A DNA stretch of 38,091 nucleotides from Parachlamydiales bacterium (GCA_027316765.1 DAHVFY010000003.1:15521-53611); one strand, 5' to 3'. Shown: positions 15,252 to 23,416, counted from the first letter of the stretch. Notes: generated by a model from the sequence alone, not told the origin. Program-made: numbers and translations.

Positions 15252-16361
15252 TTACAGAGCGGAGAGGATGGCGGTTGCAGCTTCCATGCTGGCGTCGTGC
15301 TCGCCAAGGAGGGTACGGATGGTGGCGCATTTGGTAAGGCATTCGTGGCGATACGAGTTGTCTTCGATCAATCTTTCTGTGTGCGTGAAGAGAGCGTCGT
15401 GGGTGAGGGCGGGACCGATGAGTTCAGGAAAGACTTCGCCTTCATAGATGATGTTGACAAGGCAGTAGTAGGGGAGTCTGATTTTGAGAATATTCTTTGC
15501 AATGAAAGTGTCAAGTGGGGAGATGGCGTAGGTGACAACAGTTGGGACGTTATGAAGTGCGAGCTCAAGCGTGATGGTTCCTGATTTTGCAAGGGCAAGA
15601 TCTGCTGCTTGCATCAATGCATAAGAGTTTGTTTCAAGGGGAAAATCGAGATCCTCTTTTTTCATGATTTTTTTGAGAAGGCTTGCGAAGCGGGGATGGG
15701 ATAAAGAGACGATGCATTTTAGGTGAGGATGTTTTTTTAAGAGATCTTTGACACAGCGCAGATGCTGAGGAAAATTTCGTTCAATTTCTTTTGTTCGACT
15801 GCCGGGGAAAAGGGCGATGGTTTCAACAATTCCTGTGTGTTCCTTTTGAGGCGGAATGCGTTTAATGAGAGGATGGCCCGCGTAGTGGATTTTGAGGTTT
15901 GTGCCTTTAAAACAGTTTTTTTCAAAGGGAAGAATGGTGATGAGAAGATCCAGGGTTCTTGCCATTTCAGGGATTCTTTTTTTTCCCCACGCCCACACGC
16001 TTGGACAGATGTAATGACATAAAAATCCTGCGTACCATTTTTTTCGAAGAGCTTTTGCCATGCGCAAATTAAAGCCGGGGTAATCGATAAAAATCGCGGC
16101 TTTAGGTTTTTTTTCTAAGAGTGTTTTTTTTATAAAATAAAAGTGGCGTACTAGACGAGGGAGTGCAAGAAAGACATCGATAAAGCCCATTACTTGAAAC
16201 TCTTCCATGGGAAGAATGCACTCAAATCCGGCAGCGCGCATCTTGGGTCCACCAACGCCCCAGATTTTAAGCTCTGGATTTTTTAAGCGCAGGGCGTTAA
16301 TCAATTTTTCTCCGTGAAGATCGGCGCTACTTTCTCCTGCAAAAAGAAAAACGTCATTCAT
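15252..16361 (-). CDS. lpxB: Lipid-A-disaccharide synthase
   Basis: A 369-aa protein starting at ATG 16361 (MNDVFLFAGESSADLHGEKL), which overlaps the previous stop as ATGA. The GESSADLHG N-terminus, the WGVGGPKMRAAGFE block, and the C-terminal donor-site segment ALAKSGTITLELALHNVPTVV are typical of LpxB (family GT19). It condenses UDP-diacylglucosamine with lipid X at the inner membrane to form the lipid A disaccharide, so the organism makes LPS. In C. trachomatis lpxB lies beside pcnB (CT411, CT410 as I recall); here an alpha/beta-hydrolase lies between them. Confidence 0.96.
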   Translation of the reverse strand: MNDVFLFAGESSADLHGEKLINALRLKNPELKIWGVGGPKMRAAGFECILPMEEFQVMGFIDVFLALPRLVRHFYFIKKTLLEKKPKAAIFIDYPGFNLRMAKALRKKWYAGFLCHYICPSVWAWGKKRIPEMARTLDLLITILPFEKNCFKGTNLKIHYAGHPLIKRIPPQKEHTGIVETIALFPGSRTKEIERNFPQHLRCVKDLLKKHPHLKCIVSLSHPRFASLLKKIMKKEDLDFPLETNSYALMQAADLALAKSGTITLELALHNVPTVVTYAISPLDTFIAKNILKIRLPYYCLVNIIYEGEVFPELIGPALTHDALFTHTERLIEDNSYRHECLTKCATIRTLLGEHDASMEAATAILSAL

Positions 16362-17101
16362 TCTATAAGTCCTAGTTGCTCTGCAATCCAAGCAGCTCCT
16401 TCGTGAAAGGTCTCTTTCGAAGTGCCGTGACCATGTTGCCCGATGGAAGGTTTGATGAAAAGTTCTACTTGAGGGGATCTAATTTTGTGATGAAAAGACT
16501 CTTTAGCTAGGGATTCAATGAAGTGAAAAGCATGGTGTGTGCCAACGCGGGTGTCGAGGTTGCCGATATAGAAGCGGAGAGTGCGGCCGATGAGAAAAGG
16601 AATGAGGTGTTTAAGGCCTAGCGATTCTGCTAGGGGGGTTCTAGGCAATTCTTTAAATTCCTTAATAAAGCTAAGCTCAATCAGGGGCGCGAACCCAAGG
16701 ATCGCAGTGATTTCAGGAATGGAGGCTGCTACATGTGATGCGATGAAAGCACCACGTGAAAGGCCTGCAACGCCAAGTTTACCATCGATGAGGGCGCCTT
16801 GCAGCTTGAGATTGTGAATAACACTTTTTACTTTTTCAACAAAGGGAGTGACTAAATCTCTTCCTAGAGAGATCTCTTCTGCCCAGGCGGACATGGCATG
16901 AATGGCAGGTAGGTTGGGTCCATGTGCAGGTAGATCTAATGAGAAAATTCTGAAACGGAATTGATTGAGGAAGCTGGCTGGTTGATTGTAAGGATCTACT
17001 TGAAGACTTTCTTCAGCGGACAGTCCGAAGTAGAAGAGCGTGGGGAGAGGGCCCTTGTCGATGTCAGGACCTAAATAATAGCTTTCACCAAACTGTTTCA
17101 T
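16358..17101 (-). CDS. Alpha/beta-hydrolase, inserted between pcnB and lpxB
   Basis: A 247-aa protein from ATG 17101, which overlaps the pcnB stop as ATGA; its own stop overlaps the lpxB start in the same way. The nucleophile elbow is GLSRGAF (S115), preceded by the strand GKLGVAG. A late FIKPSIGQHGHG offers the catalytic His, and FSLDLPAHGPN resembles the oxyanion-side loop of hydrolases related to prolyl oligopeptidases and dienelactone hydrolase. Substrate unknown. The precise coupling at both ends indicates co-translation with poly(A) polymerase and LpxB, though a shared function does not follow from that. Confidence 0.8.
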   Translation of the reverse strand: MKQFGESYYLGPDIDKGPLPTLFYFGLSAEESLQVDPYNQPASFLNQFRFRIFSLDLPAHGPNLPAIHAMSAWAEEISLGRDLVTPFVEKVKSVIHNLKLQGALIDGKLGVAGLSRGAFIASHVAASIPEITAILGFAPLIELSFIKEFKELPRTPLAESLGLKHLIPFLIGRTLRFYIGNLDTRVGTHHAFHFIESLAKESFHHKIRSPQVELFIKPSIGQHGHGTSKETFHEGAAWIAEQLGLIE

Positions 17102-18381
17102 GACGTTGTTGCGGGTGGTTTGCGTCGTCTTGGACGTTTCGAGCGTCTTCTTGTTTTTGGACGGTCGGTTGAGGTATAAGTCGTATACCATTCGTCGTAG
17201 ACCATTTTTAATCCGGGTTCTAAAGCTGCGCGCACGTTCAAAAATTGGAGTGCCATACCAAAATCTGGATCGCTTGGAATGCGCAGCCTTGATCCTTTTC
17301 TTTTTTCAATTGGAGTTAAACGGTATTGCGCTGTGAGAATGGCACCTGTGCTTGCGCGTAATCTGCGTGGCAATAAAAAGAAAGGGTGGAAGACCTCATG
17401 GATGAGATGATGACTCTCATTGTGGATTTCTCCTAGATGGGGGTGTCTTTCTCTATCCGTGTAGCGAGTTTGTATCCGTTTTTGGAGGATGGGAAACAAA
17501 AGAGCTGCAAGAAGAATAGGCCTTTCCAACAGGGGGTTGCCCGGCTCGTGAAATGTGGTGTCAATTTCTTCTAAATAAGAGTAAATTTCTTGCCCTTCAC
17601 TCCCTTCCATATTGTGTGTGAGAGTGGGCATCATGAGCTGAAGAAGGCCATGCTCTGTCATCAATCTAAGGAAGGATTGCGCAGCTCCCGATTCTAACAT
17701 GCGGAGGAGTTCTTCTAAAATTCGAGCAGGAGAGCTTTTGATGATTTCGCTTCTACATTCAAGAAGAGCAATTTTTGCATCGGGATCGATTTCTAAACCA
17801 AATCTTGCTTGGAATTTGATGAGACGGATCATCCGTACAGGATCTTGTTTAAAGCGAAGAAAGGGTTGACCAATTGTGCGGAGATATTTTCTCTGGATAT
17901 CAGGATATCCTCCCACATAGTCGATGATAGCTTGAGTCAAAGGATCATAAAAGAGGCCATTAATTGTAAAATCGCGTCTTAGAGCATCTTCTTCTGGTGA
18001 GCCCCAGACATTGTCGCGAATGATAAGCGCATCGGTTTCATTGTCTCCTGAACGAAACGTGGAGACTTCCAAAATTTTATGACCGAAACGAACATGAGCT
18101 AGACGGAATCTTTTTCCAATTAGAATTGAATTTCTAAATAATTTTTTTATTTCTTCAGGGCTTGCTGAAGTTGAAATATCAAAATCTTTGGGTTTTTTTT
18201 GTAATAAGAGATCTCGTACGCTTCCACCGACTAGATAGGCGACAAATCCCGCTTCGTGGAGTTTTTTAATCACATAAAGGGCGTGCTCGTCTACTTTATT
18301 GATCTCTAAGAGATGTTCATCAAAAGGGTAAACTTTCTGTTTCACTAGCAGCTGCTTTGAAAGAGATTGCGAAAGGTTCAC
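17098..18381 (-). CDS. pcnB: Poly(A) polymerase / tRNA nucleotidyltransferase family
   Basis: A 427-aa protein. The nucleotidyltransferase core is plain: AYLVGGSVRDLLLQKKPKDFDISTS with the DxD metal ligands, followed by RRDFTINGLFYDP and the RNA-binding block RFKQDPVRMIRLIKF. The basic tail (PKTRRRSKRPRRRK) is typical of poly(A) polymerase I rather than CCA-adding enzymes. It adds 3' A-tails to RNA and so promotes decay. The start is a GTG at 18381, one base after the upstream stop; no ATG fits. It probably continues the transcript of the DTW-like gene. The organism may have further copies, since Chlamydia has two pcnB-type genes. Confidence 0.93.
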   Translation of the reverse strand: MNLSQSLSKQLLVKQKVYPFDEHLLEINKVDEHALYVIKKLHEAGFVAYLVGGSVRDLLLQKKPKDFDISTSASPEEIKKLFRNSILIGKRFRLAHVRFGHKILEVSTFRSGDNETDALIIRDNVWGSPEEDALRRDFTINGLFYDPLTQAIIDYVGGYPDIQRKYLRTIGQPFLRFKQDPVRMIRLIKFQARFGLEIDPDAKIALLECRSEIIKSSPARILEELLRMLESGAAQSFLRLMTEHGLLQLMMPTLTHNMEGSEGQEIYSYLEEIDTTFHEPGNPLLERPILLAALLFPILQKRIQTRYTDRERHPHLGEIHNESHHLIHEVFHPFFLLPRRLRASTGAILTAQYRLTPIEKRKGSRLRIPSDPDFGMALQFLNVRAALEPGLKMVYDEWYTTYTSTDRPKTRRRSKRPRRRKPPATTS

Positions 18382-18382
18382 C

Positions 18383-18856
18383 TTACTCTAGATGATTTAA
18401 AAAGTCAATTGATTCGCGGTTCTTTTCTAGGAAAGGCTTTTTCCAGTAATAATGATTTAGAAGAAAAGAAGCATCCCGACCCGTCATCAAATAAGCAATA
18501 AAGAGAGCTTCGATGCTAGCAAGCCCATGAGGTTCGTTCTGTGCGCGAGGATAGGCGGTCGTAATACTCGAAGGGATGCTGCGACATTCAAAATGATGGG
18601 GAGCTTTAAGGCTGTTTAACATGACTGCTGCATAGCGCCAGGTTGCATCGATCAAAAAAACTCCATAGGAGGCGTCGTTTTTTGTTAAGGTAGGGGCGTC
18701 AGGGGTTAGAAGGATATAATTGTTTAGAGGGGGTAAAGGATCTGTAGGGTAGGTAAAAAACTTAAAATCTTCTCGAGATTCTAGTCCGCGTAGACTGCAT
18801 TTTTTAAGGTTTTCTTTGCGATGTCGCAAAATAAGTGTGGGAGTAAATAAAATCAT
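18383..18856 (-). CDS. DTW/Tsr3-like RNA aminocarboxypropyltransferase family protein
   Basis: A 157-aa protein. The motif IDATWRYAAVML resembles the D-x-T-W signature of DTW-domain enzymes, the N-terminal RHRKENLKKCSLRGLE resembles the CS-containing start of Tsr3/DUF367, and GLASIEALFIAYL matches the late LSTxEA helix. These families (the TDD superfamily) transfer a 3-amino-3-carboxypropyl group from S-adenosylmethionine to tRNA or rRNA. Which branch this belongs to cannot be told by eye. There is no ribosome binding site before the ATG, but a TACTAT/TATATA element sits 5-9 bases upstream, suggesting a leaderless transcript that continues into pcnB. Confidence 0.6.
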   Translation of the reverse strand: MILFTPTLILRHRKENLKKCSLRGLESREDFKFFTYPTDPLPPLNNYILLTPDAPTLTKNDASYGVFLIDATWRYAAVMLNSLKAPHHFECRSIPSSITTAYPRAQNEPHGLASIEALFIAYLMTGRDASFLLNHYYWKKPFLEKNRESIDFLNHLE

Positions 18857-18863
18857 TTTTTAT

Positions 18864-18869
18864 ATAGTA
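18864..18869 (-). promoter_or_regulatory. Candidate -10 element of the DTW-like gene
   Basis: On the minus strand TACTAT (18869-18864) precedes the ATG by 7 bases; it overlaps TATATA one step closer. TTAGCG, 17 bases further up, is a weak -35. No ribosome binding site lies between the element and the start codon. Confidence 0.35.
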
Positions 18870-18884
18870 AGGTAATGAACTTAT

Positions 18885-18928
18885 TTCGCTAAAAATTTCC
18901 AAAAATTTAAGCCCCATATTTTAGCGAA
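18885..18928. repeat. 10-bp inverted repeat in the divergent promoter region
   Basis: TTCGCTAAAA (18885-18894) and its exact complement TTTTAGCGAA (18919-18928) are separated by 24 bases in the gap between the divergent DTW-like and thioredoxin-like genes. It could be a regulator binding site serving both, or the start of a leader structure of the plus-strand gene. The latter reading is compatible with the GGAGG site 16 bases further on. Confidence 0.5.
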
Positions 18929-18954
18929 GTGAGCCTGTTTTCCGGAGGTGTTTT

Positions 18955-19908
18955 TTGCGCATTATTTTTGTTTTTTTCTTAAGTATGCACCTGTTTCTGG
19001 CAGCTGCCGAATGGAGAAGTGATTATGAAGAGGCTTTGCGTGTAAGTAAAGAGAATAATCAACCGCTTTTACTCGTTTTTATAGGTGAAGAGTGGTGTCC
19101 ATGGTCGCAAAAGCTTGATGCTGAAGTGCTTTCTCATTCTCAATTTTTACAAGAACTCGACCAGTTTGTCCTCGTTCGAATGAATTTGGCTCAATTCGCC
19201 GGGCCGGAAGAAAGGGTGTGTCGCCTTAAGGAGAAATATCAGATTCAGGAGATTCCTTCTCTTGTTGTGTTCACTTCCTTAGGCGAAGAGATGGCAAGAG
19301 TGGGTTATATGCCTCTTCAGCCTTTAGAATTTGCAACGCTTTTTAAAGAGATAAAAAATAGTTATGAAGAGATCTCACAAGCTGATCTGAAAAATTTAGG
19401 AATTGATAAGTTAAAAGAATTGTATATGGCTTCTTTGAAGTACGGATTTAATCAATATCGCTATGAAATCTTGGCAGCCGGGCTTCAACTCGATAAAACT
19501 CCTTTTTTTCTTTTGGAAAAGTATAAACTTCTTATTGAAGATGGAAAAATGAAAAAAGCAGAGGCTCTTGCTGTAAGAAAAGAATTGGTTAAACGAGATC
19601 CTAAAAATGGTTATGGAGTTCATCGCACCTTAGCAATTGTTGATTTTCATAAACTGTCAAATCGATATCGACTTCGCAAAAAACCAGATGAAGTTGTAAA
19701 GCCTCTTCTCGATTATATAAAAAAATTTGGATCCAGCGATGAAGAGCATCTTTGGAAAATCGAAATGATGATCGCGCAATTTTACTTCAGCCGGGATAAA
19801 GTGGAGACAGCGCTCATGCATGCTGAGAGATCGTATCAGGTAGCTCCAGAAGCCTTTAAAGAAGAGATTTCTCAATCCATTGATTTTCTAAAAACAAAAT
19901 TGGGATAG
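18955..19908 (+). CDS. Exported thioredoxin-like protein with a CPWS active site
   Basis: A 317-aa protein starting at TTG 18955, supported by CCGGAGG ending 6 bases upstream. A signal peptide (MRIIFVFFLSMHLFLAAAE) leads into a thioredoxin-fold domain of the DUF255/thioredoxin_7 type: LLLVFIGEEWCPWSQKL. The usual second Cys is Ser (C48-P-W-S51), a form that can form mixed disulfides but not an internal one. The cis-Pro region appears as EIPSLVVF. Residues from about 150 to the end are helical and resemble TPR-like repeats, a possible docking surface. A glycosyltransferase gene follows after 4 bases. I recall a disulfide-isomerase-like gene (CT783) next to rnpA in C. trachomatis; this may be its counterpart. 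Confidence 0.75.
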   Translation: MRIIFVFFLSMHLFLAAAEWRSDYEEALRVSKENNQPLLLVFIGEEWCPWSQKLDAEVLSHSQFLQELDQFVLVRMNLAQFAGPEERVCRLKEKYQIQEIPSLVVFTSLGEEMARVGYMPLQPLEFATLFKEIKNSYEEISQADLKNLGIDKLKELYMASLKYGFNQYRYEILAAGLQLDKTPFFLLEKYKLLIEDGKMKKAEALAVRKELVKRDPKNGYGVHRTLAIVDFHKLSNRYRLRKKPDEVVKPLLDYIKKFGSSDEEHLWKIEMMIAQFYFSRDKVETALMHAERSYQVAPEAFKEEISQSIDFLKTKLG

Positions 19909-19912
19909 GTTC

Positions 19913-20677
19913 ATGACAAAAGGGGTCCTGGTAGCAACCGATCAAAAAGAGGAGTGGTTGTTGCCGTGGTGGTGGGAAGCTTATTCTCGCTTTAATGCAT
20001 TTCCGGTCACATTTGTTGATTGGGGAATGTCTGAGAAGGCGAAAGAATGGTGTAGAGCAAGAGGGACTTTGATTTCGGCGCGTGTAGATTCTACATTTTT
20101 TTCTGAAGCATCCCCTTCTCCTCGGATACAAAATGCGATTGAAGTGTTTAGAGCCTTTTTTTTATCAGATGTTCGTCCTTATTGGTTTAGTAAACCAGTT
20201 GTCATGAAGGATTCCACCTACGAAACGACCCTTTGGCTCGATCTTGATTGCGAAGTATTAGCCCCCCTTGATGCGTTATTTGAATATGCATCCTCTCCGG
20301 CAGGGGTTGGGATCGCGCGCGATACAGAAGTGAGTGAGGCTCGCAATATAGAGATCGGAATTCTAAATGAGGGCGAAACTCTGTATAATTCTGGCGTTGT
20401 CGTCTTTAGAAAAGATTCACCATTGATTGCAGAATGGGCAGAAGTTTGTTTAAGAGATCATCACGATTTTTTTGGAGATCAGAGCGTTCTTTCTTATCTT
20501 ATCCGAGATAGGAAATACGAAATTGTAGAGCTTCCTGATGTTTATAATTGGCATATGTCAAGAGGCTTTCATTTTAGTGCTCAGATTGTTCATTGGGTCG
20601 GCACTTGGGGAAAGACGTTTATTAAGCAGCATGGAGGGCTTCGACCCTTCCTTAACCAAGCGTTTGGTGAGAAGTGA
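19913..20677 (+). CDS. Glycosyltransferase-like protein (GT-A fold, GT8-like)
   Basis: A 254-aa protein. The DxD metal-binding motif is seen in TLWLDLDCEVLAPLDALF, preceded by the loop with a free KDSTYET strand, and followed by the second conserved block LYNSGVVVFRKDSPLI and FGDQSVLSYLI, the pattern of GT8-like and related nucleotide-diphospho-sugar transferases. The C-terminal HWVGTWGKTF could contribute the His ligand. The sugar and acceptor are unknown. It follows the thioredoxin-like gene by 4 bases and is probably co-transcribed. Its 3' end overlaps the convergent uvrD by 26 bases. Confidence 0.75.
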   Translation: MTKGVLVATDQKEEWLLPWWWEAYSRFNAFPVTFVDWGMSEKAKEWCRARGTLISARVDSTFFSEASPSPRIQNAIEVFRAFFLSDVRPYWFSKPVVMKDSTYETTLWLDLDCEVLAPLDALFEYASSPAGVGIARDTEVSEARNIEIGILNEGETLYNSGVVVFRKDSPLIAEWAEVCLRDHHDFFGDQSVLSYLIRDRKYEIVELPDVYNWHMSRGFHFSAQIVHWVGTWGKTFIKQHGGLRPFLNQAFGEK

Positions 20678-22604
20678 TCTTGATCAACTCTTTGGGGATT
20701 TCGAAAAGAAATGTGGAAGGCTCGCTATTCATTTCTTTCCCATAACGTTTACGGCGTCGTGCCATGCTAAGCGTCAGATGCTTTTTAGCTCGCGTCATAG
20801 CGACATACATCAGTCTACGTTCCTCCTCAAGTCCATTTTCTTCAGCACTCTTTTCATGAGGAATAATATGATTTTCCAAGCAGACGAGGAAACAGGCGGT
20901 AAATTCTAACCCCTTAGCGCTATGAAACGTCATGAGCGAGACTTTATCGTCCTTCACTTCTTTGTTCGTGTAATGGAACCTTTCTTGATCTAGAAGTGTA
21001 TTTTCCAAGAAGTGAGAAAGTGAGGGGTGTTCCTCTTCTTTTTCATATTCTCCGAGAGCTTCTTGGCAATAGAGGACATTTTCCCACTTAAAAGCGCGCA
21101 TCTTATCGCTCTTGACTTCCTCCATAATCGCTTTTTTGTAGTTAATCTCTTTAACAAACCATTCGAAAGCTTCTTTCATGGGAACTGTTTTGAATTTTTC
21201 TTGAGCCGTTTTGATGAGTGTAACGAAATGCTCAATACCAGAGATGGCTCGTTCTGAGAGTTCCGCTGGCAGGGGATTTCTCAGCACGTCCCAGAGGGGT
21301 TTGTTCTCTTTGCGATTGATCTGTGTTAGGTGGTCGAGCGTTTGCTCTGATATTCCCCTGCGAGGGACATTGATAATTCGCAGTAGAGCTTCTTGATCGA
21401 GGGGATTTGCAATCACTTTGAGAAAAGCAATTAGGTCTTTAATTTCGCTTCTTTCAGCAAACTCTGTTCCTCCAAATACTTGATAGGGGATGCCTCTTTT
21501 CCATTCACCCTCTTTTTCCCAGGCAGCTTGCATAAGGGCTGCTTCAAAAGGACGTGCTAGGATGTTTGAGCGGTAAAGAATTGCCATTTCATTCCACGGG
21601 ATGTTATAAGTTTTGCGCATCCAGATCAGCCTTTGGACAACAGATTGAGCTTCTTCTATATCTGTTGGAGCGTGGAACATGACAATGGGGTCACCAATGT
21701 CTTTGTTGCTCCAGAGCTGTTTTTGATGTCTTTCCTGGTTGTTTTTAATCACGCTGTTGGCGGCGTTAAGTATTGTTGGCGTCGAGCGATAATTTTGTTC
21801 GAGTTTAATTTTTGTGGTGCAGGGGAAGTCTAAAATATTTTTTACCTCAGCACCTCTCCATCTGTAGATAGATTGATCGTCATCGCCTACAACGCAAAGG
21901 TTGTTGTGTTGTGCACTTAACAGTTCAGCTAAACGGTACTGTACAGGATTTGTATCCTGATATTCATCGATCATGATGTAGCGGTACTTCTCTTGGTAGA
22001 TTTTCAAAACTTCTGGAAATTCTTCAAAAAGCTGAACGGTAAGAGAAAGCAGGCTATCAAAGTCTACAGCATTATAAGCACGCATACAGATCTGAAGTTT
22101 GCTAAAAAGGTCTTGAGTAAAACGACTATGCCAATCTCCTTCATCCTGAGGAGTGGTTCCTTTAGATTTTGCAAAAGAAATTTTTGATATTGTTTGTTCT
22201 AGAGAAGGGAGGTCTCCTTCGTGCTCCAAAATCCTGCGAGCAATTCCCTTTGTAAGCCGTTTTACGTCTTGTTCGTCATAAAGGCTAAATTCCTTAGTAT
22301 AACCAAGGTAGGGGATCTCTTTTCTCAGAATACGGCAACAGAAGCTGTGAAAAGTGTTAAGAGTAATTTGCTTGGCTGTTTTTTTGTCGAGCATTCTACC
22401 CACTCTTTCGCGCATTTCAAGAGCTGCTTTATTTGTGAAGGTAAGCCCTAAGATCGCGTTTGGGTCTACTTTTTTGGCCTGGATTAAATGATAAATTCGA
22501 TAGGTTAGAACGCTTGTTTTGCCACTGCCGGCACCGGCTAAAATTAGGACACGCCCCTCTGTTGTTTCGACGGCTCTTTGCTGTTCCTGATTGAGAGACT
22601 GCAT
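20652..22604 (-). CDS. uvrD: UvrD/PcrA-type DNA helicase
   Basis: About 650 aa from ATG 22604 (MQSLNQEQQRAVETTEG); reading from 22643 would begin inside the likely rnpA terminator. All SF1 helicase motifs are in order: AGAGSGKTSVLTYR (Walker A), TFTNKAALEM (Ia), DEYQDTNPVQ (II), GDDDQSIYRWRGA (III), QNYRST (IV), LMTFHSAKGLEF (V) and YVAMTRAKKHLTLS (VI). It unwinds DNA 3' to 5' in nucleotide-excision and mismatch repair, fitting the mutS and uvrC genes nearby. The C-terminus lacks a long PcrA-type tail, so it is on the short side of the family. Confidence 0.95.
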   Translation of the reverse strand: MQSLNQEQQRAVETTEGRVLILAGAGSGKTSVLTYRIYHLIQAKKVDPNAILGLTFTNKAALEMRERVGRMLDKKTAKQITLNTFHSFCCRILRKEIPYLGYTKEFSLYDEQDVKRLTKGIARRILEHEGDLPSLEQTISKISFAKSKGTTPQDEGDWHSRFTQDLFSKLQICMRAYNAVDFDSLLSLTVQLFEEFPEVLKIYQEKYRYIMIDEYQDTNPVQYRLAELLSAQHNNLCVVGDDDQSIYRWRGAEVKNILDFPCTTKIKLEQNYRSTPTILNAANSVIKNNQERHQKQLWSNKDIGDPIVMFHAPTDIEEAQSVVQRLIWMRKTYNIPWNEMAILYRSNILARPFEAALMQAAWEKEGEWKRGIPYQVFGGTEFAERSEIKDLIAFLKVIANPLDQEALLRIINVPRRGISEQTLDHLTQINRKENKPLWDVLRNPLPAELSERAISGIEHFVTLIKTAQEKFKTVPMKEAFEWFVKEINYKKAIMEEVKSDKMRAFKWENVLYCQEALGEYEKEEEHPSLSHFLENTLLDQERFHYTNKEVKDDKVSLMTFHSAKGLEFTACFLVCLENHIIPHEKSAEENGLEEERRLMYVAMTRAKKHLTLSMARRRKRYGKEMNSEPSTFLFEIPKELIKITSHQTLG

Positions 22605-22619
22605 AATAACCTGAGTTTG

Positions 22620-22658
22620 AAAAAACCCCCGAGAATGTAGCAATCAGGGTCTTAGGGG
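22620..22658 (-). terminator. Probable terminator of rpmH-rnpA
   Basis: On the minus strand CCCC...AGA pairs with TCT...GGGG around a loop of about 15 bases, and the G-run leads straight into six T (complement of A 22620-22625). The upstream arm overlaps the rnpA stop codon. The small mismatch in the stem lowers certainty. Confidence 0.5.
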
Positions 22659-23083
22659 ACTTTTGCGAGTAAAAGCTTCATTTCCTCTAAGATAGCGCTT
22701 TCGACCAAATTTTTGGAAGATAAGCGTGGCGAGACATTAATTTCTAGATCTCTTGGAAATAGATAAGAGGAGGTTCGAAAAAACTCTCTAATTACTCTTT
22801 TAAATCGATTTCGATCATGAGCCTTTCCAAATTTTTTTGACACAGTAATGCCAAGACGTGGGCGCAAAGCTCTGCCACGGCGGTAGTCAATAGAAATGCA
22901 TGCCCCTGAAATACGACTCCTTTCTCTAAGGAGACCTTGGAAATGTCTGCTGGATAGAATACGTGCCGATTTTGGAAAATGGCAAGAATTATTTATACAG
23001 TCAGCGTTTTTCGTCCTTCGCGGCGACGTTTGTTGACGATTTTTCTGCCTTTGGCAGTTTTCATTCTTTTGCGAAATCCCCAT
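22652..23083 (-). CDS. rnpA: Ribonuclease P protein component, start uncertain
   Basis: The conserved core starts at [14 protein letters not shown] and includes the RNR-type signature [19 protein letters not shown], which contacts the RNase P RNA and 5' leaders of pre-tRNA. Counting from the core the protein would be about 115 aa, the normal length. No ATG, GTG or TTG exists in frame between the core and the rpmH stop. The only canonical start is ATG 23083, inside rpmH in another frame, giving 143 aa with about 33 extra polar residues; the alternative is an ATA overlapping the rpmH stop as ATAA. The given end reflects the ATG choice. The rpmH-rnpA order is universal in bacteria. Confidence 0.9.
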   Translation of the reverse strand: MGISQKNENCQRQKNRQQTSPRRTKNADCINNSCHFPKSARILSSRHFQGLLRERSRISGACISIDYRRGRALRPRLGITVSKKFGKAHDRNRFKRVIREFFRTSSYLFPRDLEINVSPRLSSKNLVESAILEEMKLLLAKVP

Positions 23084-23133
23084 GTTGTTTGACGCTTTCT
23101 TTTGCTAGGTTGGTAGGTGGATTGTCTTCCCAT
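22993..23133 (-). CDS. rpmH: 50S ribosomal protein L34
   Basis: A 46-aa basic protein, too short for many gene finders. It reads [19 protein letters not shown] and ends [11 protein letters not shown], matching L34 (consensus [11 protein letters not shown]...GFR.RM.T..GR...RRR..GR) with three extra N-terminal residues. GAGG lies 5 bases before the ATG. rpmH, then rnpA, in the minus direction, is the standard arrangement next to rpmJ-rpsN in chlamydiae as I recall (CT784-787). Confidence 0.95.
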   Translation of the reverse strand: MGRQSTYQPSKRKRQTTWGFRKRMKTAKGRKIVNKRRREGRKTLTV

Positions 23134-23212
23134 CGCTTCCTCGGTTTTAAATTTTTTTTCTAACATAAAGTCTACTCCAAAGACTTAAAATCGGGCAATA
23201 AGAATCTACATG

Positions 23213-23241
23213 TTGCTTAAAATTCTGAAGTTTTGTATAAA
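23213..23241 (+). promoter_or_regulatory. Promoter of rpmJ-rpsN
   Basis: TTGCTT (23213-23218) and TATAAA (23236-23241) are 17 bases apart, upstream of rpmJ (ATG 23273). A second -10-like TATAAT at 23253-23258 lacks a good -35. The region is shared with the divergent rpmH promoter. Confidence 0.55.
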
Positions 23242-23272
23242 CTAACTTTCGTTATAATTTTTAGGAACTCCT

Positions 23273-23410
23273 ATGAAACACAGAGCTTCAGTTAAAGCTG
23301 ATCCTTCTAAAGGTGATAAGATCGTCCGCCGAAAAGGGCGCGTTTACGTAATCAATAAAATTGACCCCAATCGTAAGCAGAGACAAAAAGGTCCTGCTCG
23401 TAAAAAGTGA
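23273..23410 (+). CDS. rpmJ: 50S ribosomal protein L36, zinc-free chlamydial form
   Basis: A 45-aa basic protein, reading [20 protein letters not shown] and ending KGPARKK. It aligns throughout with L36 (KVRSSVK...RRKGRV.VI...P..KQRQ) but has no cysteine, so the zinc site of the common C+ form is absent; the longer tail is the form I remember from Chlamydia. It is followed 6 bases later by rpsN in the same operon. Confidence 0.96.
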   Translation: MKHRASVKADPSKGDKIVRRKGRVYVINKIDPNRKQRQKGPARKK

Positions 23411-23416
23411 GAAACT

